DNA of 64,000 bases. Source: Leucobacter tenebrionis (GTDB lineage: Bacteria; Actinomycetota; Actinomycetes; Actinomycetales; Microbacteriaceae). Below are positions 8,519 to 17,378 of the stretch, one piece after another. The DNA is taken from the NCBI RefSeq assembly GCF_019884725.1, contig NZ_CP082322.1, forward strand, positions 1,302,001-1,366,000, written 5' to 3'. The first letter of the stretch is position 1, and each line of letters opens with the position of its first letter. The translations under genes were made by a program, and so were the position numbers. The notes under the pieces are model-generated. The model saw only the letters and a program-made list of their open reading frames with translations. It ran no database searches and had not been told where the DNA came from.

Positions 8519-10933
8519 GTGACCGACACCGCCGCCCCCACCCATGCCCCTCGCCCCGACACGGTGGCGGACGCGATCGCGACACCGGATAAGGAGCAGC
8601 CGTACGGCGCCCTCGGTCTGAAGCCCGACGAGTACGACAGGATCCGCGAGATCCTCGGCCGCCGCCCCACCTCGGGCGAGCTCGCCATGTACTCGGTGAT
8701 GTGGTCCGAGCACTGCTCCTACAAGTCGTCGAAGATCTACCTGCGCCAGTTCGGCAAGAAGGTCAACGACAAGATGAAGGAGCGCCTCCTCGTCGGCATG
8801 GGCGAGAACGCCGGCGTCATCGACATCGGCGAGGGCTGGGCCGTCACCTTCAAGGTCGAGAGCCACAACCACCCGAGCTACATCGAGCCCTTCCAGGGCG
8901 CGGCGACGGGCGTGGGCGGCATCATCCGCGACATCATCTCGATGGGTGCGCGCCCGGTCGCGGTGATGGATCAGCTGCGCTTCGGCGACATCGACGACCC
9001 CGACACCGCGCGCGTCGTGCACGGCGTCGTCTCGGGCATCAGCTCGTACGCGAACTGCCTCGGTCTGCCGAACCTCGGCGGCGAGACCGTCTTCGACCGC
9101 GTCTACCAGGCCAATCCCCTTGTCAACGCCCTCGGCGTGGGCGTGCTGCGGCACGAGGACCTGCACCTCGCCAACGCCTCCGGCGCTGGCAACAAGGTCG
9201 TGCTGTTCGGTGCACGCACCGGCGGCGACGGCATCGGCGGCGCCTCGATCCTCGCGTCCGACAGCTTCAGCGAGGGCGGCCCGACCAAGCGCCCCGCCGT
9301 GCAGGTCGGCGATCCCTTCGCCGAGAAGGTGCTCATCGAGTGCTGCCTCGAGCTGTTCCGCGGCGAGCTGGTCGAGGGCATCCAGGATCTCGGCGCTGCC
9401 GGCATCTCCTGCGCCACCTCCGAGCTCGCGGCCAACGGCGACGGCGGCATGTTCATCGAGCTCGACAGCGTGCTGCTGCGCGATCCCTCGCTCACCGCCG
9501 AGGAGATCCTCATGTCGGAGAGCCAGGAGCGCATGATGGCGGTCGTCGCGCCCGAGAAGCTCGACGCGTTCCTCGCGGTCACCGAGAAGTGGGACGTCGA
9601 GACGAGCGTCCTCGGCGAGGTCACCGACACCGGCCGCCTCGTCATCAACTGGCGCGGCGAGGAGATCGTGAACGTCGATCCCTCGACCGTGGCGGTCGAC
9701 GGCCCGGTCTACGAGCGTCCCGTCGCCTACCCCGCCTGGATCGACGAGCTGCAGGCCTCCGGCGTTCGCGCGGCCGGCCTCGCCCGCGCCGCGTCGGGCG
9801 ACGATCTGCGCGCGCAGATGCTCGCCGTCGCGGCCTCCCCCAACCAGGCCGCCGTCGACTGGGTCACCAACCAGTACGACAAGTACGTGCTCGGCAACAC
9901 GGCGCTCTCGTTCCCCGACGGCGCCGGCATGATCCGCGTCGACGAGGAGTCCGGTCTGGGCGTCGCGATCTCCACCGACGCGAACGGCCGCTACTGCCAG
10001 CTCGACCCCTACGTCGGCTCGCAGCTCGCGCTCGCGGAGGCCTACCGCAACGTGGCGGCCGCGGGCGCGGTGCCCACCGCCGTCACCGACTGCCTCAACT
10101 TCGGCAGCCCCGAGAACCCCGAGGTGATGTGGCAGTTCTCGCGCTCGGTCGAGGGTCTCTCGGACGCGTGCCTCGCACTCGAGGTGCCCGTCACCGGCGG
10201 CAACGTGTCGCTCTACAACCAGACCGGCGACACCCCGATCCATCCCACCCCGGTGGTGGGTGTGCTCGGCATCATCGACGACGTCGCGCGCCGGGTGCCG
10301 AGCGGCTGGCAGGATCAGGGCGAGCACCTGTACCTGCTCGGCGTGACCCGTGACGAGCTCGACGGCTCGGCGTGGGCCGAGGCCGTGCACCAGCACCTGG
10401 GCGGACGCCCGCCGGTCGCCGACCTCGACGCCGAGCGCGCGCTCGCCGAGCTGCTCCAGGCCGGCACCCAGGGCGGGCTGATCTCGGGTGCGGTCGACCT
10501 CTCCGAGGGCGGCCTGGCCCAGGCACTGGCCGACGGCGCGCTCCGCTTCGGTGTGGGCGCGCGAGTGTGGATCGACGAGATCGTGTCGCGCGACGGCGTC
10601 GACGAGACGGCAGCCCTGTTCTCGGAGTCGCAGGCGCGCGTGCTGGTCGCGGTGCCGCACGAGGAGGAGGTGAAGTTCCGCGGCCTGTGCGAGGGCCGCG
10701 GCTTCCCGGTGCTGCGCGTGGGCGTCACCGACGGTGCGGGCGATGCCGCGGTCATCGAGGTGCAGGATCGCTTCACCCTGCCGCTCGCGGAGCTGCGCGC
10801 GGCGTCTCAGGCCACGCTGCCCGAGCGCTTCGGCGCAGTGATTGCAGAGGATCCGCGCGAGGCCGTCGCGGATGCCGCTGCGGCGCGCTTCGAGCGCTCG
10901 ATGCAGGCCCCCGGTCCCGGCATCTCGGAGTAG
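8519..10933 (+). CDS. purL: phosphoribosylformylglycinamidine synthase, subunit PurL
   Basis: ATP-dependent conversion of FGAR to FGAM in purine synthesis, working with PurQ and PurS, which are not in this window. The start is GTG at 8519 with GGAG upstream; the 804-residue product is the small PurL form. Near the N-terminus it has [14 protein letters not shown], with the conserved His/Cys pair, then the ATP-binding stretch [20 protein letters not shown]. Mid-protein are [20 protein letters not shown] and [11 protein letters not shown], and in the second half-repeat [14 protein letters not shown]. An open frame continues about 700 bp upstream over the divergent membrane protein gene, but it lacks family similarity and is rejected. 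A strong intrinsic terminator follows. Confidence 0.97.
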   Translation: MTDTAAPTHAPRPDTVADAIATPDKEQPYGALGLKPDEYDRIREILGRRPTSGELAMYSVMWSEHCSYKSSKIYLRQFGKKVNDKMKERLLVGMGENAGVIDIGEGWAVTFKVESHNHPSYIEPFQGAATGVGGIIRDIISMGARPVAVMDQLRFGDIDDPDTARVVHGVVSGISSYANCLGLPNLGGETVFDRVYQANPLVNALGVGVLRHEDLHLANASGAGNKVVLFGARTGGDGIGGASILASDSFSEGGPTKRPAVQVGDPFAEKVLIECCLELFRGELVEGIQDLGAAGISCATSELAANGDGGMFIELDSVLLRDPSLTAEEILMSESQERMMAVVAPEKLDAFLAVTEKWDVETSVLGEVTDTGRLVINWRGEEIVNVDPSTVAVDGPVYERPVAYPAWIDELQASGVRAAGLARAASGDDLRAQMLAVAASPNQAAVDWVTNQYDKYVLGNTALSFPDGAGMIRVDEESGLGVAISTDANGRYCQLDPYVGSQLALAEAYRNVAAAGAVPTAVTDCLNFGSPENPEVMWQFSRSVEGLSDACLALEVPVTGGNVSLYNQTGDTPIHPTPVVGVLGIIDDVARRVPSGWQDQGEHLYLLGVTRDELDGSAWAEAVHQHLGGRPPVADLDAERALAELLQAGTQGGLISGAVDLSEGGLAQALADGALRFGVGARVWIDEIVSRDGVDETAALFSESQARVLVAVPHEEEVKFRGLCEGRGFPVLRVGVTDGAGDAAVIEVQDRFTLPLAELRAASQATLPERFGAVIAEDPREAVADAAAARFERSMQAPGPGISE

Positions 10934-10953
10934 CCTGCCGAAGCAGTGTCACG

Positions 10954-10986
10954 GCCCCTGCGGCGCGAGCGCCGCAGGGGCTTCTT
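10954..10986 (+). terminator. intrinsic terminator of purL
   Basis: An 11-bp perfect stem gcccctgcggc (10954-10964) pairs with gccgcaggggc (10971-10981) around a 6-nt loop and is followed by ttctt. It lies 20 bp after the purL stop and is a classic rho-independent terminator. Confidence 0.85.
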
Positions 10987-11057
10987 CGCGCCTCGGCAGC
11001 CGGGCCCTTCGTCGGTCGCCCAGGCGGGGTCATCGATTCTTAACGCCGCCCCGCTCG

Positions 11058-11137
11058 GCGCCGTTGTAGACCTGCGGCACCGTTGCAGACCTCTCACGCG
11101 GTGCGGGAGGTCTGCAACGGTGCGAGAGGTCTACACC
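11058..11137. repeat. four-copy palindromic motif array
   Basis: A motif of the form ccgttgcagacctctc occurs four times, two copies in each direction: 11061-11075 and 11078-11094 forward, 11107-11122 and 11123-11138 reversed. The inner pair forms a 16-bp stem around a 12-nt loop; the outer copies are less perfect and could form a second shell. No coding frame is supported here. The array lies between the purL terminator and a lipoprotein gene and may be a repetitive extragenic palindrome. Confidence 0.65.
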
Positions 11138-11261
11138 GGCGGGAGGGCGGCTTCCGTCGCAGAGCCCGCCGACACCGGCCGACCTCGGTCGACCCCTGCC
11201 ACCCCGGCAGGCCCCTTCTGCCGCGCCCGGCGCCTCGCGGGGCCTTTGTTAGGGTGAGGGC

Positions 11262-11780
11262 ATGTCTCGCCGTCGGATGTCGACCATCGTCATGCTCACC
11301 GCGATCGCGCTCGGCGCAACGGGGTGCGCGCAGACGAGCGCGGTCGATGACAGCGGCGAGCCGTTGACGACGGACGTGGTCTTCGCCGCGGTCAAGAATA
11401 TCGATCCGGGAGACTGCGCCGACGATGCGACCGACGCATTCGAAGTCCCTGCATCGGCCACCGCGGATGCGCACTGCGTACGCGTCGACCCAGAGGACGA
11501 GATCACCCTGGGCGGCGGCCGCGCAGTGCTCATCGCCGAGAGCGAGGACGCCCCCTCGACCCCGGAGTCCATCGAACTCCACCTGGAGGATGAGGATGCC
11601 GCACGACTCGGCGAGTTCACCGGGAGACTCGTCGACCGCGCGGCGCCCCAGAACCAGATGGCGATCATCGTCGACGGGGAGGTGCAGTCGACGCCTGCAG
11701 TGATGTCCGAGCTCACTGGCGGGGTCGTGAGCCTCTCGGGCGAAGGGCTGGTGGGCCTCTACGAGCGGATGACGGGCTGA
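11262..11780 (+). CDS. small lipoprotein with SecDF P1-head-like domain
   Basis: Predicted secreted lipoprotein of 172 residues. The signal peptide ends LGATGC, giving lipidated Cys23. The C-terminal third, NQMAIIVDGEVQSTPAV followed by GGVVSLSG, closely resembles the head subdomain of the SecD periplasmic P1 region, where the pattern is LAIVLDGxVxSAPVI...ISG. No transmembrane helices of SecD are present, so this is a free-standing version of the fold. Its role is unknown; such lipoproteins could assist folding or export outside the membrane. The start is preceded by TAGGGT ending 6 nt before the ATG and lacks a good Shine-Dalgarno, so the transcript may be leaderless. It converges on tmk, whose stop is 18 bp away. 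Confidence 0.75.
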   Translation: MSRRRMSTIVMLTAIALGATGCAQTSAVDDSGEPLTTDVVFAAVKNIDPGDCADDATDAFEVPASATADAHCVRVDPEDEITLGGGRAVLIAESEDAPSTPESIELHLEDEDAARLGEFTGRLVDRAAPQNQMAIIVDGEVQSTPAVMSELTGGVVSLSGEGLVGLYERMTG

Positions 11781-11798
11781 GCCTGTCTCCTGCGGGCG

Positions 11799-12431
11799 TT
11801 ACAGCGCGGAGAGCAGCGGCGCCACGCGGGCGATGACGGCCTCGTTGAGCTCTTCGGCGGGCTGGTCGGCGTCGAGCACCAGGTAGCGGTCGGGATCGGC
11901 CTCGGCGAGTTCCAGGAACCCCTGGCGAACCGCGCGGTGGAAGTCGTCGGTCTCGCCCTCGAGCCGATCGGTGCCTCCCCGCGATTCCCGCCGGGAGGCC
12001 GCGACCTCCGGATCGACATCGAGCAGCACCGTCAGCTGCGGTCGCAGCCCCTCGGAGGCCCACTCGCTGATGCGCCGCACATCGGAGACCTCGAGCACGC
12101 GGCCGGCGCCCTGGTAGGCGAGGGAGGAATCGATGTAGCGATCCTGCACCACGACGGCCCCGCGTTCGAGCGCGGGCCGCACCACCTTGGCGACGTGCTG
12201 CGCACGATCGGCCGCATAGAGCAGAGCCTCCGCGCGCGGATCGACGTCGCCGACATCCTCTCCCCCATGCAGCAGCAGCCGGCGTATCTCGGCGCCGAGG
12301 CGCGTGCCTCCCGGTTCCCGGGTACGAACCACCTCGTAACCGCGCGTTTCGAGCCAGGCGCCGAGCAGCTCCGCCTGCGTGCTCTTGCCCGCGCCATCGC
12401 CGCCCTCGAGAGTGATGAAGATTCCGCTCAT
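11799..12431 (-). CDS. tmk: thymidylate kinase
   Basis: Phosphorylates dTMP to dTDP. From ATG 12431 the 210-residue protein starts MSGIFITLEGGDGAGKSTQA, with the P-loop GGDGAGKST at about 9-17. The DRY-type motif (VVQDRYIDSSLAYQGAGR) and the LID-region arginines (ASRRESRGGTDRLE) follow as expected. Length is typical. It follows topA in the same direction, the usual actinobacterial order, but holB, which commonly follows tmk, is absent: the next gene is a convergent lipoprotein. A longer frame reaching back through the palindrome at 12555-12610 is rejected. Confidence 0.95.
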   Translation of the reverse strand: MSGIFITLEGGDGAGKSTQAELLGAWLETRGYEVVRTREPGGTRLGAEIRRLLLHGGEDVGDVDPRAEALLYAADRAQHVAKVVRPALERGAVVVQDRYIDSSLAYQGAGRVLEVSDVRRISEWASEGLRPQLTVLLDVDPEVAASRRESRGGTDRLEGETDDFHRAVRQGFLELAEADPDRYLVLDADQPAEELNEAVIARVAPLLSAL

Positions 12432-12554
12432 GGGGTCCAGTCTCTCATCTCCGGTTCCCCGCTGGTTGAGCGTCCGGGCGCTCTGGCGCCGGCGCGCCCG
12501 GCGCACGGGGCTGCCCCGCCCGCGCCCGTCGCACCCCGCCCCGCAATCCATCCC

Positions 12555-12610
12555 CGAAAGGTCGAAAACGCATGCTCCCCAGAGGAAACACATGCGTTTT
12601 CGATCTTTCG
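12555..12610. repeat. long inverted repeat between topA and tmk
   Basis: A 20-bp stem with one G-U type mismatch (cgaaaggtcgaaaacgcatg at 12555-12574; its complement at 12591-12610) encloses a 16-nt loop. It lies in the roughly 250-bp gap between two co-directional minus-strand genes, so it may end or attenuate topA transcription before tmk. From 12610 to 12680 there are imperfect repeats of about 20 bp (agcggggtaccgcg type). Confidence 0.7.
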
Positions 12611-12680
12611 GCGAGGTCTAGCGAGGTATCGGCAAGCTCCAGCAGGGTACCGCGCGGTCCAGCGGGGTACCGCGGGGAGG

Positions 12681-15542
12681 CTACTCGCCCGCGGCCTCCG
12701 CAGCCTCCGCGGCTTTCCTGGCCGCATTGGCCTTGCGCGTCTCCGCGGCCTTCTTGGCCGCGGCCGAGCGGGCGGGGTCGACCGCCTTCTTCGCCGTGCT
12801 CTTCTTCGCGGCGGGCTTCGTCGCGGTCTTCTTCGCAGTGGTGGACTTCGCGCTCGAGGCTGCCGTCTTCTTCGCAGCCGTCTTGCGCGCCGGAGCCTTC
12901 TTCTTCGCCGGACCCTTGGCGCGCTTGATGGCGAGCAGTTCGACTGCGCGCTCGAAGGTGATGTCTTCGACGCTGTCACCGCGAGGGATCGTGGCGTTGG
13001 TCTCACCGTCGGTGACGTACGGGCCGAAGCGGCCGTCGCGCACCTTGATCGGCTTGCCGCTGACCGGATCGGCGTCGAACTCCTTGAGGGCGCTCGACGC
13101 CTTCCGTGCGCCGTACTTCGGTTGGGAAAAGAGTTCCTGAGCACCGGCGAGGTCGATCGAGAAGATCGCATCCTCGCTCGGCAGCGATCGGGTGTCGGTC
13201 CCCTTCTTCAGATAGGGACCGTAGCGGCCGTTCTGGGCCGTGATCTCGGCACCCGATTCGGGATCCTGACCCACGACCCGGGGCAGGTCGAGCAGCGCGA
13301 CCGCGGTGTCGAGGTCGATGGTCGCGGGGTCCATGGTCTTGAAGAGCGATGCCGTGCGCGGCTTCTGCCCCTTCGGCAGTTCCTCACCCTCGTCGGGCAG
13401 CTCCGTAACGTATGGGCCGAAGCGGCCGTTCTTGGCGACGACTCGCTTGCCGGTCTGCGGGTGGAGGCCGACCACGCGATCCTCGGCGGGTTCGGCCTCC
13501 GCCAGCTCGTGAGCCTTCTCCGGTGTCAGCTCATCGGGAGCCATGCCGTCGGGGATGTTGACGCTGCGGGGCTTCAGCACCCCGTCCTCGCCGACCTCGC
13601 ACTTCTCGTCGAAGACCTCGAGGTAGGGACCGTACTTGCCGTTGCGCAGCGAGATCTGGTCGTCGATCTTGATGGTGTTGATCGCGCGGGCGTCGATCTC
13701 GCCGAGGTTGTCGACCACGCCGCGCAGGCCGGGGTGGTTGTCGGTGCCGAAGTAGAAGTCGCCGAGCCACTTGCCCCGCGCCTCGTCTCCGGCAGCGATG
13801 CGGTCGAGGTCGTTCTCCATCTCGGCGGTGAAGTCGTAGTCGACGAGCTCGCTGAAATGCTCCTCGAGCAGACGCACGACCGAGAACGCGATCCAGCTCG
13901 GTACGAGCGCCTGGCCCTTCTTCGCCACGTAGCCGCGATCCATGATGGTGCTGATGATCGCCGCATACGTCGAAGGCCGACCGATGCCGAGCTCCTCGAG
14001 ACGCTTCGTGAGGCTCGCCTCCGTGTAGCGGGGCGGCGGGCTCGTCTCGTGCCCCTTCGCCTCCGGGTCGGCCACGCCGAGTGCCTGGCCCTCCGCGAGC
14101 TGGGGAAGCGACACGTTCTGCTCGGCATCGCCGCGCTTCTCATCGCGTCCCTCTTCGTAGGCGAGCAGGAAGCCCGGGAAGGTGATCACGGTACCGCTGG
14201 CGGTGAACTCGAGCGGGATGGGGGCGTTTGCGCCGTCCTCTGCCACGGTTGCGCCGACGGTGACGGTGTCGGTCGATCCCTTGGCATCGGCCATCTGGCT
14301 CGCGACCGTGCGCTTCCAGATCAGCTCGTACAGCGCGAACTCCCCCTGCGTGAGCTTGCCCTTCAGTGAGCTCGGGCGCTGGAAGGTGTCACCCGCGGGA
14401 CGAATCGCCTCGTGCGCCTCCTGCGCGCCCTTCGACTTGCCCTTGAACACGCGGGGCTTCTCGGGCACCGTCTGGGCTCCGTAGAGCTCTGCGGCCTGTT
14501 TGCGCGCGGCCTGGATCGCCTGACTCGACAGGGTCGGCGAATCAGTACGCATATAAGTGATGTAGCCGTTCTCGTACAGCGACTGCGCGAACGACATGGT
14601 CTGGCGCGAGCTGTACCGCAGTTTGCGAGACGCCTCCTGCTGCAGCGTGGAGGTGGTGAACGGTGCGGCAGGCCGGCGGGTGTGCGGCTTCGTCTCGACC
14701 GAGATGACGGTGGCCGGTACCTCCTCGGCGAGCAGCTGCGCCAGGCGTTCGGCTCGCTGCTGCCCGAGACCGATCACACCGGCCTTCGCCGCCTTCGCCG
14801 TGAGCTCGCCGTCGTCGCCGAAGTCGCCGCCCGTCGCGAGGCGGTTCTCGCCGAGACGCACGAGTCTGGCCTCGAAGTCGGTGGTGTCCTGCGCGTCCGC
14901 GCCCGGGCGGAACGTCGCGGTCAGGCCCCAGTACTCTGCGGCGCGGAACGCCTGCCGCTCGCGCTCGCGGTCGACCACGAGGCGCGTGGCGGCGGACTGC
15001 ACGCGGCCCGCCGAGAGCTTCGGGGCGACTTTGCGCCACAGCACCGGCGAGATGTCGTAGCCGTACAGACGGTCGAGGATGCGGCGGGTCTCCTGCGCAT
15101 CCACGAGCGAGGTGTCGAGGTCGCGGGTGTTCTGCTTCGCCTGCTCGATCGCCTCCCGCGTGATCTCGTGGAACACCATTCGCCGCACCGGCACCTTGGG
15201 CTTCAGCACCTCGAGCAGGTGCCAGGCGATGGCTTCTCCCTCGCGGTCCTCATCAGTGGCGAGCCAGAGTTCGTCGGCTCCCTTGAGGGCACGCTTGAGC
15301 TCGGAGACCGTCTTCTTCTTGTTGTCGTTGACGACGTAGTAGGGCGCGAAGTCGTTCTCGACGTCGACGGCGAACTTGCCGAAGGGCCCCTTCTTCAGCT
15401 CGCTCGGAAGCTCCGAAGGCTCGGCGAGGTCGCGAATGTGCCCGACCGATGCGATGACCTCGTAATCGTCGCCGAGATAGGCACCGATCGTGCGCGCCTT
15501 GGTCGGCGACTCGACGATCACGAGTTTCTTCGTACCCTCCAC
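12681..15542 (-). CDS. topA: DNA topoisomerase I
   Basis: Type IA topoisomerase that relaxes negative supercoils. The start is GTG at 15542 with AAGGAG four bases upstream; the product of 953 residues opens KKLVIVESPTKARTIGAYLG. The Toprim acidic triad lies in ATDEDREGEAIAWH. The core includes RVQSAATRLVVDRERER, and the active-site tyrosine lies in GYITYMRTDSPTL. Repeated C-terminal units contain RxGRFGPYVT/NGRYGPYL, as in actinobacterial TopA, which lack Zn-finger cysteines. The last ~90 residues are Lys/Ala-rich (KKTAAKK type) and probably bind DNA. A further upstream frame adds about 60 residues unlike the family and is rejected. Confidence 0.97.
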   Translation of the reverse strand: MEGTKKLVIVESPTKARTIGAYLGDDYEVIASVGHIRDLAEPSELPSELKKGPFGKFAVDVENDFAPYYVVNDNKKKTVSELKRALKGADELWLATDEDREGEAIAWHLLEVLKPKVPVRRMVFHEITREAIEQAKQNTRDLDTSLVDAQETRRILDRLYGYDISPVLWRKVAPKLSAGRVQSAATRLVVDRERERQAFRAAEYWGLTATFRPGADAQDTTDFEARLVRLGENRLATGGDFGDDGELTAKAAKAGVIGLGQQRAERLAQLLAEEVPATVISVETKPHTRRPAAPFTTSTLQQEASRKLRYSSRQTMSFAQSLYENGYITYMRTDSPTLSSQAIQAARKQAAELYGAQTVPEKPRVFKGKSKGAQEAHEAIRPAGDTFQRPSSLKGKLTQGEFALYELIWKRTVASQMADAKGSTDTVTVGATVAEDGANAPIPLEFTASGTVITFPGFLLAYEEGRDEKRGDAEQNVSLPQLAEGQALGVADPEAKGHETSPPPRYTEASLTKRLEELGIGRPSTYAAIISTIMDRGYVAKKGQALVPSWIAFSVVRLLEEHFSELVDYDFTAEMENDLDRIAAGDEARGKWLGDFYFGTDNHPGLRGVVDNLGEIDARAINTIKIDDQISLRNGKYGPYLEVFDEKCEVGEDGVLKPRSVNIPDGMAPDELTPEKAHELAEAEPAEDRVVGLHPQTGKRVVAKNGRFGPYVTELPDEGEELPKGQKPRTASLFKTMDPATIDLDTAVALLDLPRVVGQDPESGAEITAQNGRYGPYLKKGTDTRSLPSEDAIFSIDLAGAQELFSQPKYGARKASSALKEFDADPVSGKPIKVRDGRFGPYVTDGETNATIPRGDSVEDITFERAVELLAIKRAKGPAKKKAPARKTAAKKTAASSAKSTTAKKTATKPAAKKSTAKKAVDPARSAAAKKAAETRKANAARKAAEAAEAAGE

Positions 15543-15740
15543 GGGGCTCCTTCGTTGCTTCGAACTCACAGACGGCGGGATCGCACTCCTACCGATCGCC
15601 CGCCTTGCACCGCCACGCGGTTCTGCACCGACACGATACACACTCTCGTGCAAGAAACCCTCATCGGGGTTCTCCGGCGATCCTCTATTCATATCACCGC
15701 TCATCGCCCCTCCGTGCCACTCTTCGCCCGCCACCCCTCC

Positions 15741-16544
15741 TCAGGGGCGTCCGAGGTATTCGAACGGGTCTATGTCGGGGTACGCGTTCGAGGGCGTCGT
15801 CGAGAGGGTGAAGTGGGTGTGCGGGCCGGAGGTGCAGCCGCTCATCCCCGCACTCGCCACGCGCTGCCCCGCTCTCACACGCGCGCCGGGTGTCACCCCG
15901 AGCTGCTGGGATGAACCGGGCGCCACGTGGTTGTGAGAGCTGTAGATCACCCGGCCCTCGAACTCATGGCGGATGAGCACGGTGTGATTCGTACCGCGCC
16001 ACCACTCGGGACGCGCCAGGCAAGCCGCGGGCACCCCGCCTCCGTCGGGCCCCGCGCGCACGACCGTACCCTCGTAGGGAGCGTAGAGCGCGCCGTCAGG
16101 GGTGACCGCGAGATCGATCGAGAATCCGTCGTGGAACCCCTGTGAGAGCGCTCGACGATCCGACGGCCAGGCCCAACCGTTCGCGCCGACCACGCCGTCG
16201 GGCGCGCCCGATGCTCCCGGTACCCCCGGTACCGATCCGGCACGCGCACGGGCGACAGCGCCGCCGAGCGGTGCCCCGATCCGCACCTCCACCCTCGCCT
16301 CTGCTCGCGGAGCCGATACCTCGCAGAGCGTCAGCTCGCCCCGCACCTCCGCGGCCACCGTTGCTGCAAGGGCGCACGGCTCGCCCTCCGCCCAACCGGA
16401 GACGGCGTCGGCTGCGGCGAGCGCCGCTGCGTCCGCGGCCCCCGCCGCCCGATGGCCGGCTTCGAGTTGAGCGCTGGCCGCGATCACCGGCAACCCGATG
16501 CAGAAGGCTGCCGCGGCGCACGCGAGCAGAGACGGAGCGCTCAT
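15741..16544 (-). CDS. TadE-like minor pilus segment fused to M23 metallopeptidase
   Basis: Single frame of 267 residues with two parts. Residues 1 to about 95 look like the small secreted Tad-locus proteins next to actinobacterial pilin genes (Rv3655c-like): a hydrophobic N-terminus, then GHRAAGAADAAALAAADAV, a Cys pair (C57, C74) and VEVRIG. Residues about 120-267 are an M23/LytM endopeptidase domain: His138 and Asp144 in FHDGFSID, H204NH in YSSHNH, and PHTHFTL with His242 and His244. The usual spacing of the first metal pair is H-x3-D; here it is H-x5-D. The ATG overlaps the TadE gene stop by 4 nt. The likely role is local peptidoglycan cutting for pilus passage, which is an inference. Confidence 0.8.
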   Translation of the reverse strand: MSAPSLLACAAAAFCIGLPVIAASAQLEAGHRAAGAADAAALAAADAVSGWAEGEPCALAATVAAEVRGELTLCEVSAPRAEARVEVRIGAPLGGAVARARAGSVPGVPGASGAPDGVVGANGWAWPSDRRALSQGFHDGFSIDLAVTPDGALYAPYEGTVVRAGPDGGGVPAACLARPEWWRGTNHTVLIRHEFEGRVIYSSHNHVAPGSSQQLGVTPGARVRAGQRVASAGMSGCTSGPHTHFTLSTTPSNAYPDIDPFEYLGRP

Positions 16545-17068
16545 GGCCCCACCCCGTGCTCACCGCTCACGGCGGCGCACGCCCGGCTCTCGATACTGAT
16601 CGCCGACAGCAGCCCTCCTCCCGGCCGCGAACCGAGCGTGACGCAGTGCAGCGGCCCACTGCGCTCCCGGTGCACCGAGGTCTCCGATCCGCTTTCCTGG
16701 AGCCTCGCCCGCGCTCGGTCCTCATCACCCCGGGCTTCGAGCCTGGCCACCTCGGCAGCCGTCGTCACCAGGGTGATGCGCTGAGCCGCGATGAAGATCC
16801 CGCCGATGGCGAGTCCCAGCACCACGAGCACCGCCGGCATCACGATCGCGAACTCCGCGGTGACCGTGCCCCGCTCATCGCGCCCGAACGCATCGAGGAT
16901 GGCTCGAGCGGGCGCGCACCGATTCCCGCGTGGGCAGCCGGCGCGGAAGCCGAGACCGCTGCGGCCACCACGGTCGCGGAGGCCCCCGCAATCGCTGCGG
17001 CCCCCGCGGCCACTGCGGCCCCGACCGCCACCGCGGCTACCGCGATCATCCGCCCGTGCCCAGCGCAT
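16541..17068 (-). CDS. TadE-type minor pilin (start uncertain)
   Basis: Pseudopilin of the Tad system. The conserved core is DERGTVTAEFAIVMPAV, with a prepilin-peptidase-like site G67|TVTAE, followed by a hydrophobic helix of about 25 residues and a soluble part with one Cys pair (HCVT, SRACAAV). The frame from ATG 17068 has 175 residues, but its first 60 are Arg/Gly-rich and look like out-of-frame reading. No ATG, GTG or TTG lies between 17068 and the core. A different frame starting exactly at the pilin stop encodes a plausible hydrophobic N-terminus. Either the start is unusual, the gene is frameshifted, or two genes overlap here. Confidence 0.7.
   Translation of the reverse strand: MRWARADDRGSRGGGRGRSGRGGRSDCGGLRDRGGRSGLGFRAGCPRGNRCAPARAILDAFGRDERGTVTAEFAIVMPAVLVVLGLAIGGIFIAAQRITLVTTAAEVARLEARGDEDRARARLQESGSETSVHRERSGPLHCVTLGSRPGGGLLSAISIESRACAAVSGEHGVGP
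16840..17049 (-). CDS. possible small Ala-rich membrane peptide coupled to pilin
   Basis: ATG at 17049 overlaps the pilin stop (ATGA), as at the other joints of this operon. It opens a 69-residue frame: MIAVAAVAVGAAVAAGAAAI and onward is a strongly hydrophobic Ala/Val segment of about 40 residues, then a Ser/Arg-rich tail ending at 16840. It overlaps the N-terminal half of the TadE frame in another phase. It may be a separate small gene or the true N-terminus of TadE before a frameshift. Protein evidence would decide. Confidence 0.4.
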   Translation of the reverse strand: MIAVAAVAVGAAVAAGAAAIAGASATVVAAAVSASAPAAHAGIGARPLEPSSMRSGAMSGARSPRSSRS

Positions 17069-17378
17069 TCTGCACCAGTTCTACGAGCATGCTGCGTATC
17101 TCGTTGGATCGCATGATCGCGACGAGCAGCCCGGCGAAGGCTACCGCGGCCATGATCACAACCGCATACTCCGCGGTGATCGCGCCGCGCTCGTCGTCGA
17201 GCAGTTGTCGAGCACGCGCGAGGCCGGGGCCTCGCGCGCCGGCACCTGCATCGGTGAACGGGATCGGATCCGGGGCCGGGTGCGGCGTCCGCGCCGATCT
17301 CCGTGGGCGGGCAGATGCCGAGCGGCGCTTCGCCACCCTGGTTCCGCGGTCCGAGGCGAGTTCGAGTCTGGTATTCAT
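17046..17378 (-). CDS. DUF4244-family Flp-type major pilin
   Basis: Pilin precursor of 110 residues from ATG 17378, with AAGGGAGAA ahead. Residues 1-64 form an unusually long basic leader. The processing site fits G65|AITAE with Glu at mature position 5, followed by the hydrophobic assembly helix YAVVIMAAVAFAGLLVAIM. The mature pilin would be only about 45 residues, as in other Flp pilins. It lies directly after the secretion ATPase and membrane-platform genes, separated from them by about 180 bp that probably holds its own promoter, which fits a need for high pilin expression. No prepilin peptidase gene is seen nearby. Confidence 0.88.
   Translation of the reverse strand: MNTRLELASDRGTRVAKRRSASARPRRSARTPHPAPDPIPFTDAGAGARGPGLARARQLLDDERGAITAEYAVVIMAAVAFAGLLVAIMRSNEIRSMLVELVQNALGTGG

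Noticed and set aside
8345-10660. Open frame of about 770 codons antisense to purL
   Set aside because: Same composition artefact; PurL on the plus strand is unambiguous.
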